Origin: Irineochytrium annulatum
Taxonomy: Eukaryota > Chytridiomycota > Chytridiomycetes > Chytridiales > Chytridiaceae
Assembly (NCBI GenBank): GCA_027600665.1
Contig: JADGJL010000124.1
Location: 1 to 37,560 of the forward strand
DNA: 37,560 nucleotides
Direction of reading: 5' to 3'
In this document: one piece after another, positions 22,905-33,494 of the stretch
Numbering within the stretch: the stretch's first letter is position 1
How the letters are laid out: each line of letters begins with the position of its first letter
The notes under the pieces: model-generated
What the model was told of the DNA's origin: nothing
The model's database searches: none
The model's input: the letters and a program-made list of their open reading frames with translations, nothing else
Made by a program: the position numbers and the translations under genes

Positions 22905-25621
22905 CTACAAGTCCTCGCCCACCCCACACACCCTGCTGATATCCTGAAATCTCCACGGCTTCACCAAATACACATCCATCCCAGAATCGATAGCCGCAGC
23001 CTCATCGTTTGCCGTCGAGCTCCCAGAGACGCCCACAATCAAAACGCTGCCCTTTGGCAGCTCGACGTCCCCGTCCCGTATCGCGAGAGCTCGCTCTCGC
23101 GCACGGACTTCGCGCGTAAGATCAAGCCCGCTCAGGTCGCCCGCGAGGTTAACGTCGGCGAAGATGACGTCGACGACTTCGCTGGGACGCACGGGCGGTA
23201 AGATGGCGGAACCGCCTGGGCGACAGAGGATGGAGAGAGCCTCGGCGGCGGAGCGGGCGGAGAGGGTCGCGACGCCGATCTTTTGTAAAACGCGACAGAG
23301 GATTGTTTGGCTAAGGCGTAATGAAATATGTTAAACGCATGCGTTTTTAACGTGGACAGAGTCTAAAGGAATAACGACGCACCTGATGTCATTGTCCTCC
23401 ACGACAAGCGCCCGACAAATTTTCGGCACGCCACCCATCTTGTGTCCAACAATGTTCTCCTCCGACTGACGGTACGACGGCAGTTGATCGGCATCCTCCC
23501 TCGCCCGCGCGGCCAACACCCGCCGCATCGCCTCCACCTCCCTGCTCGTCTCGCTGTCTGCCTCCCCCTCGTCTGATCCGCCACTCCCGACCTCCGCTAG
23601 CGTGCTCCCGCTATCCGATGACCCGGCCCCATTGATTTGCGGGTTCGCAGCGACGCCGGCGGTGACGGCAACTTCTTCGGCCCCGATTTGCGACGGGATG
23701 TGGAACGAGAACCGCGTGCCTTTCCCCCTCGCGCCCGTAACCTCCAACACGCCGCCGAGGCTCTCAACGAGCTTCTTCGATATCAACAACCCTAGCCCCG
23801 AGTGCGGCTGCGGCTGCGTCACGCGTCCGGCTGCCGAAGGTAGCTGCTGCGGCGGCGAGCCCGAGGTGGAGGACCACGATCCCTCGGTCGCCGTGGTGGC
23901 GGAGGGGTCCGACAACCGACGACGGGCAAGGAGGTGCGTGAGGAAAGACCCGGCGCCTCGCCGGTTCTCATGCGGATCGCGTGCGCAGCGGCGGAAGAGG
24001 GCCTCGGCAACGTCGGCCAAAACACCGGCGTCCGTGTATTGAACGGAAAATTCGACTACGGCAGCGGCAATGTTCCTGGGTTGTTGTTGGCCCGCGAGGT
24101 CCTCGTCGTCAAAAAGCCCGCCCGCGGTGGCGTTATCGTCGCCGGCTGCCTCATCCTTGGCGCTGCCAACGAGGTCAGCCGGCGCGCGTTCCTCGACCGA
24201 GAGCGTAACGGTGCCGCCGACCTCGCAGTAGTGGATGGCATTCGAGACGAGGTTGAGGAGGACATGCCGGATTCTGCTCGGGTCGGACAAGAGACGAATG
24301 GAGCCGAAGGGCATGTTAGAGCGAAGGCGGAGGTGCTTGTGGGTGGAGAGCGTCCGCGCCACCTCGGCTACGACGGCGCGGGGATCGAACCACTCAGGCT
24401 TCATGTGTTTGGGACGGGGCGCGCCGGATGAGGAGCCGTTCGCATACTCGTTATGGAGACCGTTATCGGGGACATCGCTGTCGTCGTCGTCCTCTGCAAA
24501 CTCGTCAACGGTCGGGCGGGTAACGTCGGCGAGCACGAGGATGTCGTCGGCAACCTGTCGAGAGTGGGCGCAGCAGGCCAAGATGGCCGCGACGGACTCC
24601 TCGTCCTCCTGCAGCTGCAGCCGGAGCCGCTCGATGCGCTGGGCCAAGGACATCGTCTCGGGCCCAGTAAGCTTCGGCGCGGCGCCGAGGGGAAGCGCGG
24701 ATTCTTTCGCCGGCGTTGAGGAGTTCATGGCTAGGAGTGACTTACGCGCCTCGAGGCCCGCGATGAGAAACTCGAGGTTGCCTTTAATACCGTTGAGCGG
24801 GTTCCGAAGCTCGTGGCAGAGGAAGTCAACGAGTTCCTCCATGGAAAAGGGAGGTTGATACACGAGCGGTTGACGTCGTTTCTTAGGTTGCCTTTGCTGC
24901 CGCCTGCAGACCTCGGTGGTGGCTCGAGAGCGCGTCGAGGTCGCCGCTGATATCGGTGCAGGGTTTCTTCCAGCATCGATGGCATCCCCGCCGTACATAG
25001 TCTCTCCCTCCTCCTTCGCTGTTAATTCGACACACGTGGGCGCGTCGGCGTTCGCCCCAGCCATCTCCTCATTCGCGCTCCGCGCGGCTTCTGGATATCG
25101 GTTTGACACAGGCCCGTTGATCTCCCTAATGACATGCGTCAAGCCCACCACCTTCCCGCCACCTCTTGACCGATGCATCGATGTTTTCCCCTCCACCCAT
25201 ATGTACACCGGCCCCTTCACGCCACCAGTCACCAACAACCTGTACTCGCCCCCGCACGTCGTCGCGCACGCCCCAAAATCCAGCATGCTCCTGACCATCG
25301 CTAAATCATCCGGATGCACCCTGTCCCGAACCCACCCTCCCGTCTCCAGGTCGGCGTCCGACGCGCCCGTCATGCGAATGAAGGCAGGGTTGGCGCGGAC
25401 GGCCGGGTGTGGCACGGCCCGGTGTGGCAAGGCCCCAGCCGCAGCAGCGTCCGCGACCGGGTCGGTTCCTGCAGAGGCCAGGACGACCAGAACGCCGCAA
25501 GGCAGGTGATTGAAGATGGAGTCCGGGAGCCGGGCATCACTGCAGGGTCGGATGTTGTGAGCTGGGTTTCACGGCAAGCGTGCGCCAAGAAGACTCACGC
25601 GTGGGGGAGGCCGCTGAGCAT
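22905..25621 (-). CDS. hybrid sensor histidine kinase (PAS-HisKA-HATPase-REC)
   Basis: Three exons (introns 25598-25540 and 23382-23311) give 861 residues. The ATG at 25621 lies in a 23-nt first exon that reads into a PAS domain (about 10-150: FNHLPCGVLVV, then VRANPAFIRMTG, WVRDRVHPDD). The dimerisation/phosphoacceptor motif is CHELRNPLNGI with His250. The ATP-binding domain shows an N box (LLNLVSNAIHY) and a good G2 box (GLGLLISKKLVESLGG), but the G1 box reads DAGVL instead of DxGxG. The C-terminal receiver domain has VVEDND, phosphoacceptor Asp779 (FADVN), Ser822 and Lys844 (LVKPW). The single PAS domain points to a soluble, cytosolic sensor; no transmembrane segment is seen. It is divergent from the monooxygenase gene. 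Signal and output are unknown. Confidence 0.88.
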
Positions 25622-26086
25622 CGTCGGCCAGGACCGTCGTTATCGAAGGAATTCCCAGCTAGGCGAGGTGGGAGTTTAAAGAACGGATTCTGCACCGCAG
25701 ACCCTTCGGCCATCGCGATCTGCGGGTTTGACGAACCGCCGATCCTCGATCCCGTTAGTTTGCCGATCCGGCGGACAAGTTGGTCCGGGCACGTATTTGC
25801 TTCCAGGTTTGCTGGATACACGGTACCACCCACACCTCGAAGTAGAATAATTCCCACCAGGGTCATATCATGGTTCTCTACTACATCTGGATTTACTCTT
25901 TCACTTTTAAAATATTGCAATTTAAACATTCTTGCAATGTAAAGTTTCCTGGTCGCAAGATCAAATTGGAATTTAAGAGAGTCAGACTGCAAGTAGTATG
26001 GGCAGGATGAAGGAGCTGTCAAACTGAAGTGCCGAACTTTGCTGCACCCGCCTCCATTACATTCGCTGCCAACCACCATTTTATCT
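25622..26086. promoter_or_regulatory. divergent intergenic region, histidine kinase/FMO
   Basis: 465 bp between divergent starts, AT-rich at 25840-25980. A long minus-strand open frame crosses it into the FMO gene but is out of frame with the kinase start and antisense to the FMO exons, so I do not call it. Promoter function for both genes is inferred from orientation. Confidence 0.45.
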
Positions 26087-28587
26087 ATGGCCTCCCCGTC
26101 GTCCGACACCATGCCGTCGAGGAAGAGGGTGGCCGTCATCGGTGCAGGTGAGTCAGAGCGAGACGGAACGAGGTCATCTTTCCATCCGATCTTGATTCGG
26201 GGTCCTGATGTGAAGGACCTGTCAGATCTTAATTTCCATTTATCAACAGGTGCTTCGGGTCTCGCTGCCGTGAAAGAATGCAGGGAGCAGGGGATGGAAG
26301 TGGTGTGCTTTGAGGCCGAGCCGCATGTCGGCGGGTTGTGGCGATATGTGCCGTCGAAGGATCCCACGACGGGAGAAGATGCCCATTCCGCGGTTTACCA
26401 GTCAGCCGTTATGAATTCAAGTAAAGAGTACGTTTTCGCACGATTATTTGGCTTTTTTTTTTGTGCTAACTTTATCCTTAGAATGGTCAGTTGCTGCTAC
26501 ACCTTTTGTAGCTTGTAACCGTATTAACGCCAAAACTTCCAGATGTCATACTCCGACTTCCCTGTTCCTAAAGGTGCGGTGCATTGTGCTGAAAGGTGTC
26601 TGGGCTGACTTCTTGCATCAGACTGGCCCACCTTCCTTCCACACCGCTTCGTCGCAAAGTACCTCAACCTTTACTGCGACAACTTCAACCTTCGAAAGAG
26701 CATCAAGTTTAACCGCAAGGTCGTCTCCGTCAACCCGGAAGTCGACTCCACGGGCCTCCACACTGGCCGTTGGGAGGTCGTAACCCAGCGCTGCAAGCGC
26801 CGGCAGGCCCCAACATCAGCCTCAACTCCGACCTCCTCCGCCTCTCGCAACCTCTCACCTCACGTCCGCGGCGCCTCCCCAATCCCCGGCGGTGGAATAG
26901 CGTCCCCACTCGATTTCCGCGCCCGGAACCTCTCCCCTGCCCGGTTGCCCGCAGAGTCCCTCTTCCAGCGCCGGCCGTACTCGCCCGACCGCGCGCGGGG
27001 GCGATCGCCCGCCGCGCAGTATGGATCGAACGGGGAGGAGCTGAACCCACTTATGACGACACCACCTGTGAACGGGTACGACTACCTCCCGAGCAGCCCG
27101 GTGCTGCAGGCGTCGCCTTCTCCTCTGGATATTCCGTCTCTGGGCATGGCGGCGACGATCGCGGGGAGCCCGAATGATAGCGGGTTTGCTGGAGGCGGGA
27201 TGGTTGGGGCGACCCCCCCGGTGATCAAATCGAAGGCGGAGACGTTTGACTTTGTGATCGTCGCGACGGGGCATCACTGGAAGCCGAGGCTGCCAGATTT
27301 TCCAGGGATGGAGAAGTTTAAGGGCGGCATGATGCATTCGCATTCTTACAGGGTGTACGTATTGAAGACGAGGACATCTTGACGTTGGTAGCTATCCTAA
27401 TCAATTTTTTGTCAAGACCGTACCCGTATAAAGACTCCCGCGTTCTCATCGTCGGTGTCGGCAACTCGGGCATGGATCTCGCCGCTGAGCTCTCCTACCA
27501 CGCGCGACAAGTTCTCGTGGCATCCCGTTCTGGAACGTGGGTCATGCCCCGCTTCACCCTCTTCGGGCTCCCGACCGACCACCTTTCCTCCCGCGCCGCC
27601 TCGGCACTCCCGCACTCGGTCCGTAGCTTCGCCGCCGAGACCCTCATGCGTTTGCAAAACGGCAACCTTGAGAAGTTCGGCCTCAAACCAGGCCACAGCC
27701 TGCTCGAGGCGCACCCGACTATTAACTCGGAGGTCTTAGATCGCATCGGGGCGGGGAAGATCATCATTCGACCTAACATCGCACGCTTCACATCTGCCAC
27801 TGTCGTCGAGTTTGAGGACGGGACCACCGAGGAGGTTGATCACGTTATCTACTGCACCGGCTATAGAATCGAGCACCCCTTTCTCGACTCCCGGGCTATT
27901 CTCGGCCAGGACCATGACGCGCCGCCATCATCCTCCCCGCTCTCCCCGCGCACCGCGTCGGACCTTCCGACGTCATCATCCACAACCTTGGTCGTCGCCA
28001 ACCCGACTATCGAGGTTTCACCCTCCAGCCGCGTGCGCCTATACAAGAACATCTTCCCCCTCCACCACCGTAACATTGCCTTCGTTGGACTCGCCCAGCC
28101 CACTGGCGCCGTCATGCCCGTGGCCGAGATGCAGGCTCGGTGGGTCTCCCGCGTCTTCGCCAATCTTGGTGAGCCTTTGCCGACGCCGGACAAGATGGCC
28201 GAGAGTGTGGACGCGGCTCTGAAGGACTCGGCGTTCCTGGCGAGGGACCGTCACACGATCCAGGTGGATTATGTAAGCTACATGGATGAATTGGCGGATT
28301 TGATTGGGTGTAAGCCGGATCTGTGGAAGTTGTGGAGGCATCAGTGGATGCTAGCGACGCAGGTTACGTTTGGGCCGGCGGTGCCGTTCCAATACAGGTT
28401 GGAGGGGCCGGGGAAGTGGGAGGGCGCGTTGGAGGCTGTTGGGGAGGCGTGTGCGGGTTATGATTTCCGTAAAGTGGTAAGTGGTGGGAAAATCTGGTGT
28501 GCTAGGACTGATCCTCTTCTTCAGGTCGGATATCAGGCTGTGGCTAAGCTTCGTGAGGAGGCGCCGAAGGGCGACGCGGAGAGTTGA
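26087..28587 (+). CDS. flavin-containing monooxygenase (FMO family)
   Basis: NADPH- and FAD-dependent oxygenation of soft nucleophiles is known for the family; the substrate here is unknown. Seven exons give 709 residues with closing phases: 26087-26147, 26250-26427, 26482-26485 (4 nt), 26543-26573, 26622-27354, 27417-28476 and 28525-28587. The FAD motif GAGASG is at 19-24, followed by VGGLWRY. The KEMMSYSDFP stretch depends on the 4-nt microexon. The FMO identity motif FKGGMMHSHSY fits FxGxxxHxxxY, the NADPH motif GVGNSG is at 349-354, and YCTGY is the ATG-containing motif. Between WEVV (about 145) and FDFVIVATG (about 300) lies a Ser/Pro/Gly-rich insertion of about 150 residues. The last intron (28477-28524) is 48 nt and in frame, so retention would only add 16 residues. 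Confidence 0.9.
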
Positions 28588-28882
28588 GGACTAAAGGTTC
28601 ATCTTGTTCATCTTCGATTTATGGATTTACGCCCGTTGTCAGCTTCGTCGTAGACTTGAAAACAGTTTTATTTGCAACTGCTTTTATATTTGCTGTCGGA
28701 TCTTCTTCCCACTCTCTCGTGTCCATCTCCCGTCGTCATCGTAGGTTTTCGCCTAAAGGTTTGCTGATTTCTACGTAATCACTTTATTTTCTCAATTATA
28801 GCACTTCTCTATCATTTTCTTTTTCGACCCGGGCCTCTGGTTATGCAACACTGAACAAAAAATACGTAGCCTTTTCCATTAT
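28588..28882. other. convergent 3' intergenic region
   Basis: T-rich sequence between the FMO stop (+) and the RCC1-like stop (-). No gene supported. Confidence 0.5.
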
Positions 28883-30376
28883 TTAACGTCGCAGAGCTTC
28901 GGCAAGAATACAAGCATGCCCAAAGCCGGCGTAAACATCGACAGCTTCCCCTGGTAACCCCGAAACCTCCGTCGGCCGCCATAACGTTTCTCTGGTCCCA
29001 ACACCGCAGTTTCCGTGCTCATTCCAACCCCACGCCAGGCATTTCCCATCCGCCATTACCGCCAGCCCAGATTCGGAAGCCAGCGCGACTTTCACGGCAC
29101 CCCTCAGGGGGACGCACTCCGCTGGTTCGGCCACACAGGTCACTGAGGCCTCTGGCGATCCGGACCCAAGCTGCCCCTTATCCGCCCGGCCCCACAGAAG
29201 CACCCTCCCCGCACTTGTGACCACGCCCGAATGGCTCCAACCCGCCAATGCCACAGCAAGACCCTCGCCGGCTTGCACCGCCGCATCGGTGATTCCGTCA
29301 GGCCGTATTCGAACCTTGCCGACGTGCGGCGCGTCAGACGAGTCCTGCGCGACCGTCGGGTCGCCCAACTGACCCCACCGGTTTCTTCCGAGCGTCACGC
29401 ACGCGTGGTGGTCCCCGTAGTCGATCCCGATCAGGACGGTGTGATTGCGGCCGCACGCGACGTCGTGGCAGGGGAAGGGCGCGGCGAGGATGCGGATGGG
29501 GAGCGTAACGAGGGACGAGTGTGATGTATGATAGGCTGGTGGGGCGGAGGGGCAGGAGGAGAGGCGGGCGCGGAGTTGAGGGCGGTCGATGGTTGGTGAG
29601 AGGAGCGGTTCGAGGCGTGTGAGGAGGGAGGAAAGGTCTAGCTGCCTTCTCTATAACGTTTGAGCATGATCCGATCTAAATGAAAAAAGGGTCCGATGCA
29701 CGGAAATGATGACAGTCGAAATACAAACCGCATATTGCTGCATCAACTCCGTCACTCTTTCTCTCGCGTCTTCCGAGACGAGGCCCCGACACCACGCAGC
29801 GATGTCCTCGCAAACCTCGACGGGACCAAGTCCACCGCTCTTCACATCACCCCAGCCCCATACCTCCCCGTTTTCCAAAACGGCCATCGCATGCCTGACG
29901 CCCGCAGCCATCTTCAACACCTTGGCAGGCAGCTTCACGACGCCAGGCACGAACGATCGCCCCGCCTCGACGTCATCACCCGTGACCCTTCTCCCCAGCT
30001 GCCCGCTCCCGTCCTCCCCACAGCTCCACAGCACGCCATCCGCATCCAGCAGCAGCGTGAAGTCCCATCCGCATGCTACGCGCTCGAACCGCTTTCCCGA
30101 AACCACCGCGTCGGCGCGCTCAAATCCGATCGCGTCCGCGTCCGTGGCGCGACATCCCTGGCCGCGGTGATTCCTGCCGGCCGTGAGGAGGTTCGTGGAG
30201 GCCAACGGGTCGTCGAGGAGGAGGGCCGTGTGGTTTGGCCCGCAGGCCAGGATCGCCTCATGACGCGCGTGCAGTGAGTCGATGGCGCGACATGGAGTTG
30301 GAACGAGGCAGTCAGGGAGGCCGGAGCCGAGCTGGCCGTGCGCGTCGGAGCCGCAGCCGAGCAGGGTGATGGGCAT
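28883..30376 (-). CDS. RCC1-repeat beta-propeller protein (ATS1/SERGEF-like)
   Basis: Two exons (intron 29728-29651, 78 bp) give 471 residues. RCC1-type blades are recognised by repeated G-x-N/D-x-x-G-Q-L-G and W-G-x-G motifs: CGSDAHGQLGSG at the very N-terminus, then SCGEDGSGQLG, WGWGDVKSGGLG, LGRNRWGQLGD, LWGRADKGQLGSG and AWGWNEHGNCGVG. A helical spacer of about 45 residues (RRQLDLSSLLTRLEPLLS and onward) separates the first four blades from the rest. No extra domain such as FYVE, HECT or a kinase is attached, so it is a lone propeller like yeast Ats1 or human SERGEF. The partner and function cannot be told from sequence; the family includes Ran exchange factors and unrelated adaptors. Confidence 0.82.
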
Positions 30377-30565
30377 TCGAACTAATTGACCTCCTTTAAA
30401 CCTTCCCTGTCAGTTCAGCAGGTATTGACCTACTTCGGTTAATGCCGTATTTCTTCTTGGTTCAAATCTCACCTACATGTACTTTATGTATACGCTGTAC
30501 CCAACGAAGCAGTCATTGACGGACTATCTCTACCTTGTTCAGTGGGCTCTCGGTTTTTATCGAAC

Positions 30566-31230
30566 ATGCAGGAATTTGTCATTAGCTTCGGGGACGACGG
30601 CGGCTTCTCAGTGTAAGTCCTTGTATCTCGACGATGGTCTCCGCCTCAGCTAAAGCTGTAATGAAGTCGGCCTAAGACAGACTGCCCCCATCTCGCCGCG
30701 AATCTTTCCCAAGCTACGCTGGACGCGACTGCTGCAGGCCGTCAGGGATGTGTGGATTGTCGCGACACTAATGAGAACTGGATATGCCTTCAGTGCCACG
30801 GCGTCCGGTGCAGCCGATACATCCGCGGTCATGCGAATGCCCACTTCCAAGACAGCCAGCATGCCGTAGGCCTGTCCATGGCGGATATGAGCGTTTACTG
30901 CTATCTTTGCGACTCTTGTTGGTATATTATGGCGCTTATTTTTTCTTTTTTTTTTTTGTTGCATGTTTGGTTAACTTAAACTTTACATAGATATCGACCA
31001 TCAAACCCTTGAACCTGTGCTAAATGCTGTACATATGGAGAAGTTTGGCGAACCGCGGCCGGCGAAGGATGCCTCGTATTGGCTGCCCGTCCACGACCCC
31101 GGGGTCGCTGCGCCTGCGTCGTCTGCGTCAGGATCAAAGCCATCAGCAGGTCGCTGAGAAGGTCATTGTTGTGGAGCGACGCTTTGGCGTACTGGATATC
31201 AACGGCGAGCGTGTGAGAATGCAGGAGTAA
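30566..31230 (+). CDS. stand-alone UBP-type (HDAC6-like) zinc finger protein
   Basis: Exons 30566-30612, 30667-30917 and 30991 onward (introns 30613-30666 and 30918-30990). The body is a complete ZnF-UBP domain with all Cys/His ligands: TDCPHL, GCVDC, ENWICLQC, CSRYIRGHANAH, QHAV and CYLCDSYIDHQ. It keeps the Arg-Tyr and Tyr residues that in HDAC6 and USP5 hold the free C-terminal Gly-Gly of ubiquitin. No deacetylase or protease domain is present. If the third exon is read straight through, the protein ends at 31157 (154 aa). A coding-like frame (VAEKVIVVERRFGVLDING) runs to 31230. It joins in frame if a 43-bp intron with a weak GTCGCT donor (31104-31146) is removed, giving 164 aa. I prefer the longer form. 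Confidence 0.8.
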
Positions 31231-31454
31231 TGATAACTTTATTCAGTCGATATACCTCTGCTTGTAGCATAGGGGGCGAAATGAATAAATGGTGGTGAAG
31301 CGATAACAAAAATTGCCGAACTGAAATGAAGCAAATGAAAATGCCACTGTAACTGACGAAATGAAAGGAGTAAAACCACGGTAATCTATTTACTATCCCA
31401 CAAACTTCGGCCTCATCCCGACACATACACAATTATCAGAGGTACAGAGAAAAT
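31231..31454. other. convergent 3' intergenic region
   Basis: AT-rich 3' flanks of the zinc-finger gene (+) and ARL8 (-). Nothing else is recognised. Confidence 0.5.
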
Positions 31455-32308
31455 CTACTTCGATGTCGCATGCTTAATCAACCAGTTTAGGGTCAAATCA
31501 ATGTTCACTTGGTTCTTCGCCGAAATGGAGTAGCACGAAACTTCGCGGTTGGTGATCGACTTCAATCCTCTACAGAAGGCAAGTAAGCAAAAAAGGACTT
31601 CAAGGACCCGTTTATCGGAAACATACAATTGGTCAATGATCTGATCCACGGACAGAGCGCCGGGGAGATCGTTCTTGTTGCCGAGAACGAGGACGGGAAT
31701 ATTGGCGAGTTGAGCCTTGTCGAGAAGGGTGTGAAGCTCGGTCCGGGCTGCGGGGACCTTTGCGTGATCCGCCGAGTCCAAGACAAAGACAATCGCATTA
31801 ACGCCTGATCCGTACGTGAGTTTGCGGGATACCATCGGTAAAGCACCCACCTCTGCAATATCTTTCCCACATACTCCGGAACCGCGCCTGTCCCCCCAAA
31901 TCCCATAGTTTCATCACAACCTGAAGAGATCTTAAGTAACATGATAACTCCCGTGGATCCATACCGCTCCCTTTGTGACTTTCCTCATATTGAACCCAAC
32001 TGTCGGGATCATGTCCTCCGTAAATTGACCGTTCTACCAAAAGAAACAGAGTTCAGCATTCAAACTCTATCAAGCAAAGCGCGAAGGAGTCCCTCACCGC
32101 AATCACGTTCACAAGCGTCGTCTTCCCCGAATTTTGCAGCCCAACCAACGTAAGCTCCATCTCTAAAGTCCACGAACATCACGAGAACAAGAATGAGATG
32201 CTTGTGAAAACACATGCACACAATCGAAGGGGTGTAGCGAAGTGGCCCACCTTGCTTAAAGAACAAGCTTCGGAGCCAGTTCAGGATCGCCGTGATAAAG
32301 CTCGACAT
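31455..32308 (-). CDS. ARL8: ARL8 small GTPase
   Basis: Arf-like GTPase that recruits lysosomes or vacuoles to motor and tethering complexes in other eukaryotes. Six exons (introns 32250-32163, 32097-32034, 31964-31921, 31850-31805 and 31626-31570) give 184 residues (human ARL8B 186). The N-terminal amphipathic helix ([18 protein letters not shown]) lacks the Gly2 of myristoylated Arfs, which is typical of ARL8. The P-loop is GLQNSGKT at 27-34. Switch regions are [13 protein letters not shown] and [17 protein letters not shown]. The NKxD motif is NKND, and the end [22 protein letters not shown] matches ARL8 very closely. The call is secure at subfamily level. Confidence 0.95.
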
Positions 32309-32718
32309 CTTCCACAATACGCCGCGGGGTAGGTCGGGTTGTCGTAATGGATGGTGCGGTGGAGGATGATTTGGCGACTGTCCCGATAATGGGTGAAGTG
32401 AAGGCTGGTCAGCTCTGATGAATGACCACCACCCTTGCCCGCATGCACATCGGCATCGCCACCGGTCTTCAACGGTCCGCGGGATCGGTGGCGATGCGAT
32501 GCAAGCTACGTCGATCCGAAGACGGGCTCCCTGCCATTGATGACCGATGACATACCTGAACTCTTGCCCTTAACTCCCAAAATCTGGCGGCGAAGTGCAG
32601 TCTTGCCTGTACCCGTTGAACACTTGAGTTGAGTGGGCTTAAAAAACGTTTTTAACCACGCTGGCAAGAAAGAAGGATGGGTTTAGCGACCAATCTTTCT
32701 TCATAAGACTTTATTGAA
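32309..32718. other. intergenic region with short unresolved frames
   Basis: Upstream of ARL8. Several plus-strand frames of 23-65 codons start with ATG (for example at 32435), but none has a recognisable motif or closes with a neighbour by splicing. I see no RNA gene. Confidence 0.4.
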
Positions 32719-33282
32719 TTAATTCCTATCAGGATTTGGATCTGGGCGCGGATGCTCTAGTGAAGAAGAGCTGGCGGTGCGTGCGCCAGTGAGATAGTTG
32801 AGGACGTGCTTGACCGCCGCTCCAACGTCAGCGGTCATGCGCTCGAAGCTGCAACTGGGGTTGAGAGGAGCAGAGAAAATATGCGCGGACGGCATGTTGT
32901 AATCCGTCAACACCTCACCAAAGCAGATCCGTTTTGATCGACGCGGTGGGGGTCTCACAAAGCGTGGCTCCGTGAGGAGAGTGCCGCGGTCGTCACCATC
33001 CTCAAACTTCGCGCGGAGGTTATTAGGTTGACTTCTTCGATGCCACCGCCTTGCTCCATATCGCGACGGAAGCCTGGCGCATCCGCTCGTGGGTAGCCCA
33101 GTAAAGGTGGTCATCTCACCCACCTGGTCAACATCATCATGTCCTCTTTTCCATCGAATAGGGCGTGTCGCGTGAGAAGAACTGTGTGCCGGCGGCGCCG
33201 ACAAGCCGATGCACTGCATAGTATGTTGGAGTGAGCAATCCAGAGGTGTGGGGAATCCTAAATATATGGCCATAATTGCCAC
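32719..33282 (-). CDS. possible unknown gene, exon structure unresolved
   Basis: An open frame of 187 codons. The C-terminal 90 residues look protein-like (KRICFGEVLTDYNMPSAHIF, FERMTADVGAAVKHVLNYL), while the N-terminal half is Arg/His/Pro-rich and may be out of frame. A plausible intron lies upstream: a donor GTAAGA at about 33292 and an acceptor CTATGCAG ending at 33214. A short Met-starting exon at about 33358-33293 would precede it. In another frame, 33110-33020 reads like a helix (YWATHERMRQASVAIWSKAV). I could not join these pieces in one frame. No family recognised. Confidence 0.3.
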   Translation of the reverse strand: MAIMAIYLGFPTPLDCSLQHTMQCIGLSAPPAHSSSHATRPIRWKRGHDDVDQVGEMTTFTGLPTSGCARLPSRYGARRWHRRSQPNNLRAKFEDGDDRGTLLTEPRFVRPPPRRSKRICFGEVLTDYNMPSAHIFSAPLNPSCSFERMTADVGAAVKHVLNYLTGARTASSSSLEHPRPDPNPDRN

Positions 33283-33494
33283 GCCATCTTACCAGTAGAA
33301 AAGCGGAAGGAACGCGGAGAAGGGATATTAGCATTCAGGAAGGCTGCGTCGGCAACCATGTCATCAATGTACCCTCACTAAAACACGTGCCCACCTCGAC
33401 CCGGGTTCTCATCGGCTACCACCACCGTGTTCCTGCAGCCATCACCATTCCATTCACTTCCAAATGCTGAGTTCCAAAGTTTGACGATGGAAGG

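Noticed and set aside
23602..24858. Several plus-strand frames of 68-207 codons
   Set aside because: Antisense to the histidine kinase; no motif and no splice logic.
25537..26367. 276-codon minus-strand open frame
   Set aside because: Crosses the divergent promoter and lies antisense to FMO exons 1 and 2. Its frame does not match the kinase start, and the GTGAGT donor at 25598 joins a different frame into the PAS domain.
32435..32632. 65-codon plus-strand frame
   Set aside because: No motif, no splice partners, Pro/Arg-rich; left as unresolved intergenic sequence.
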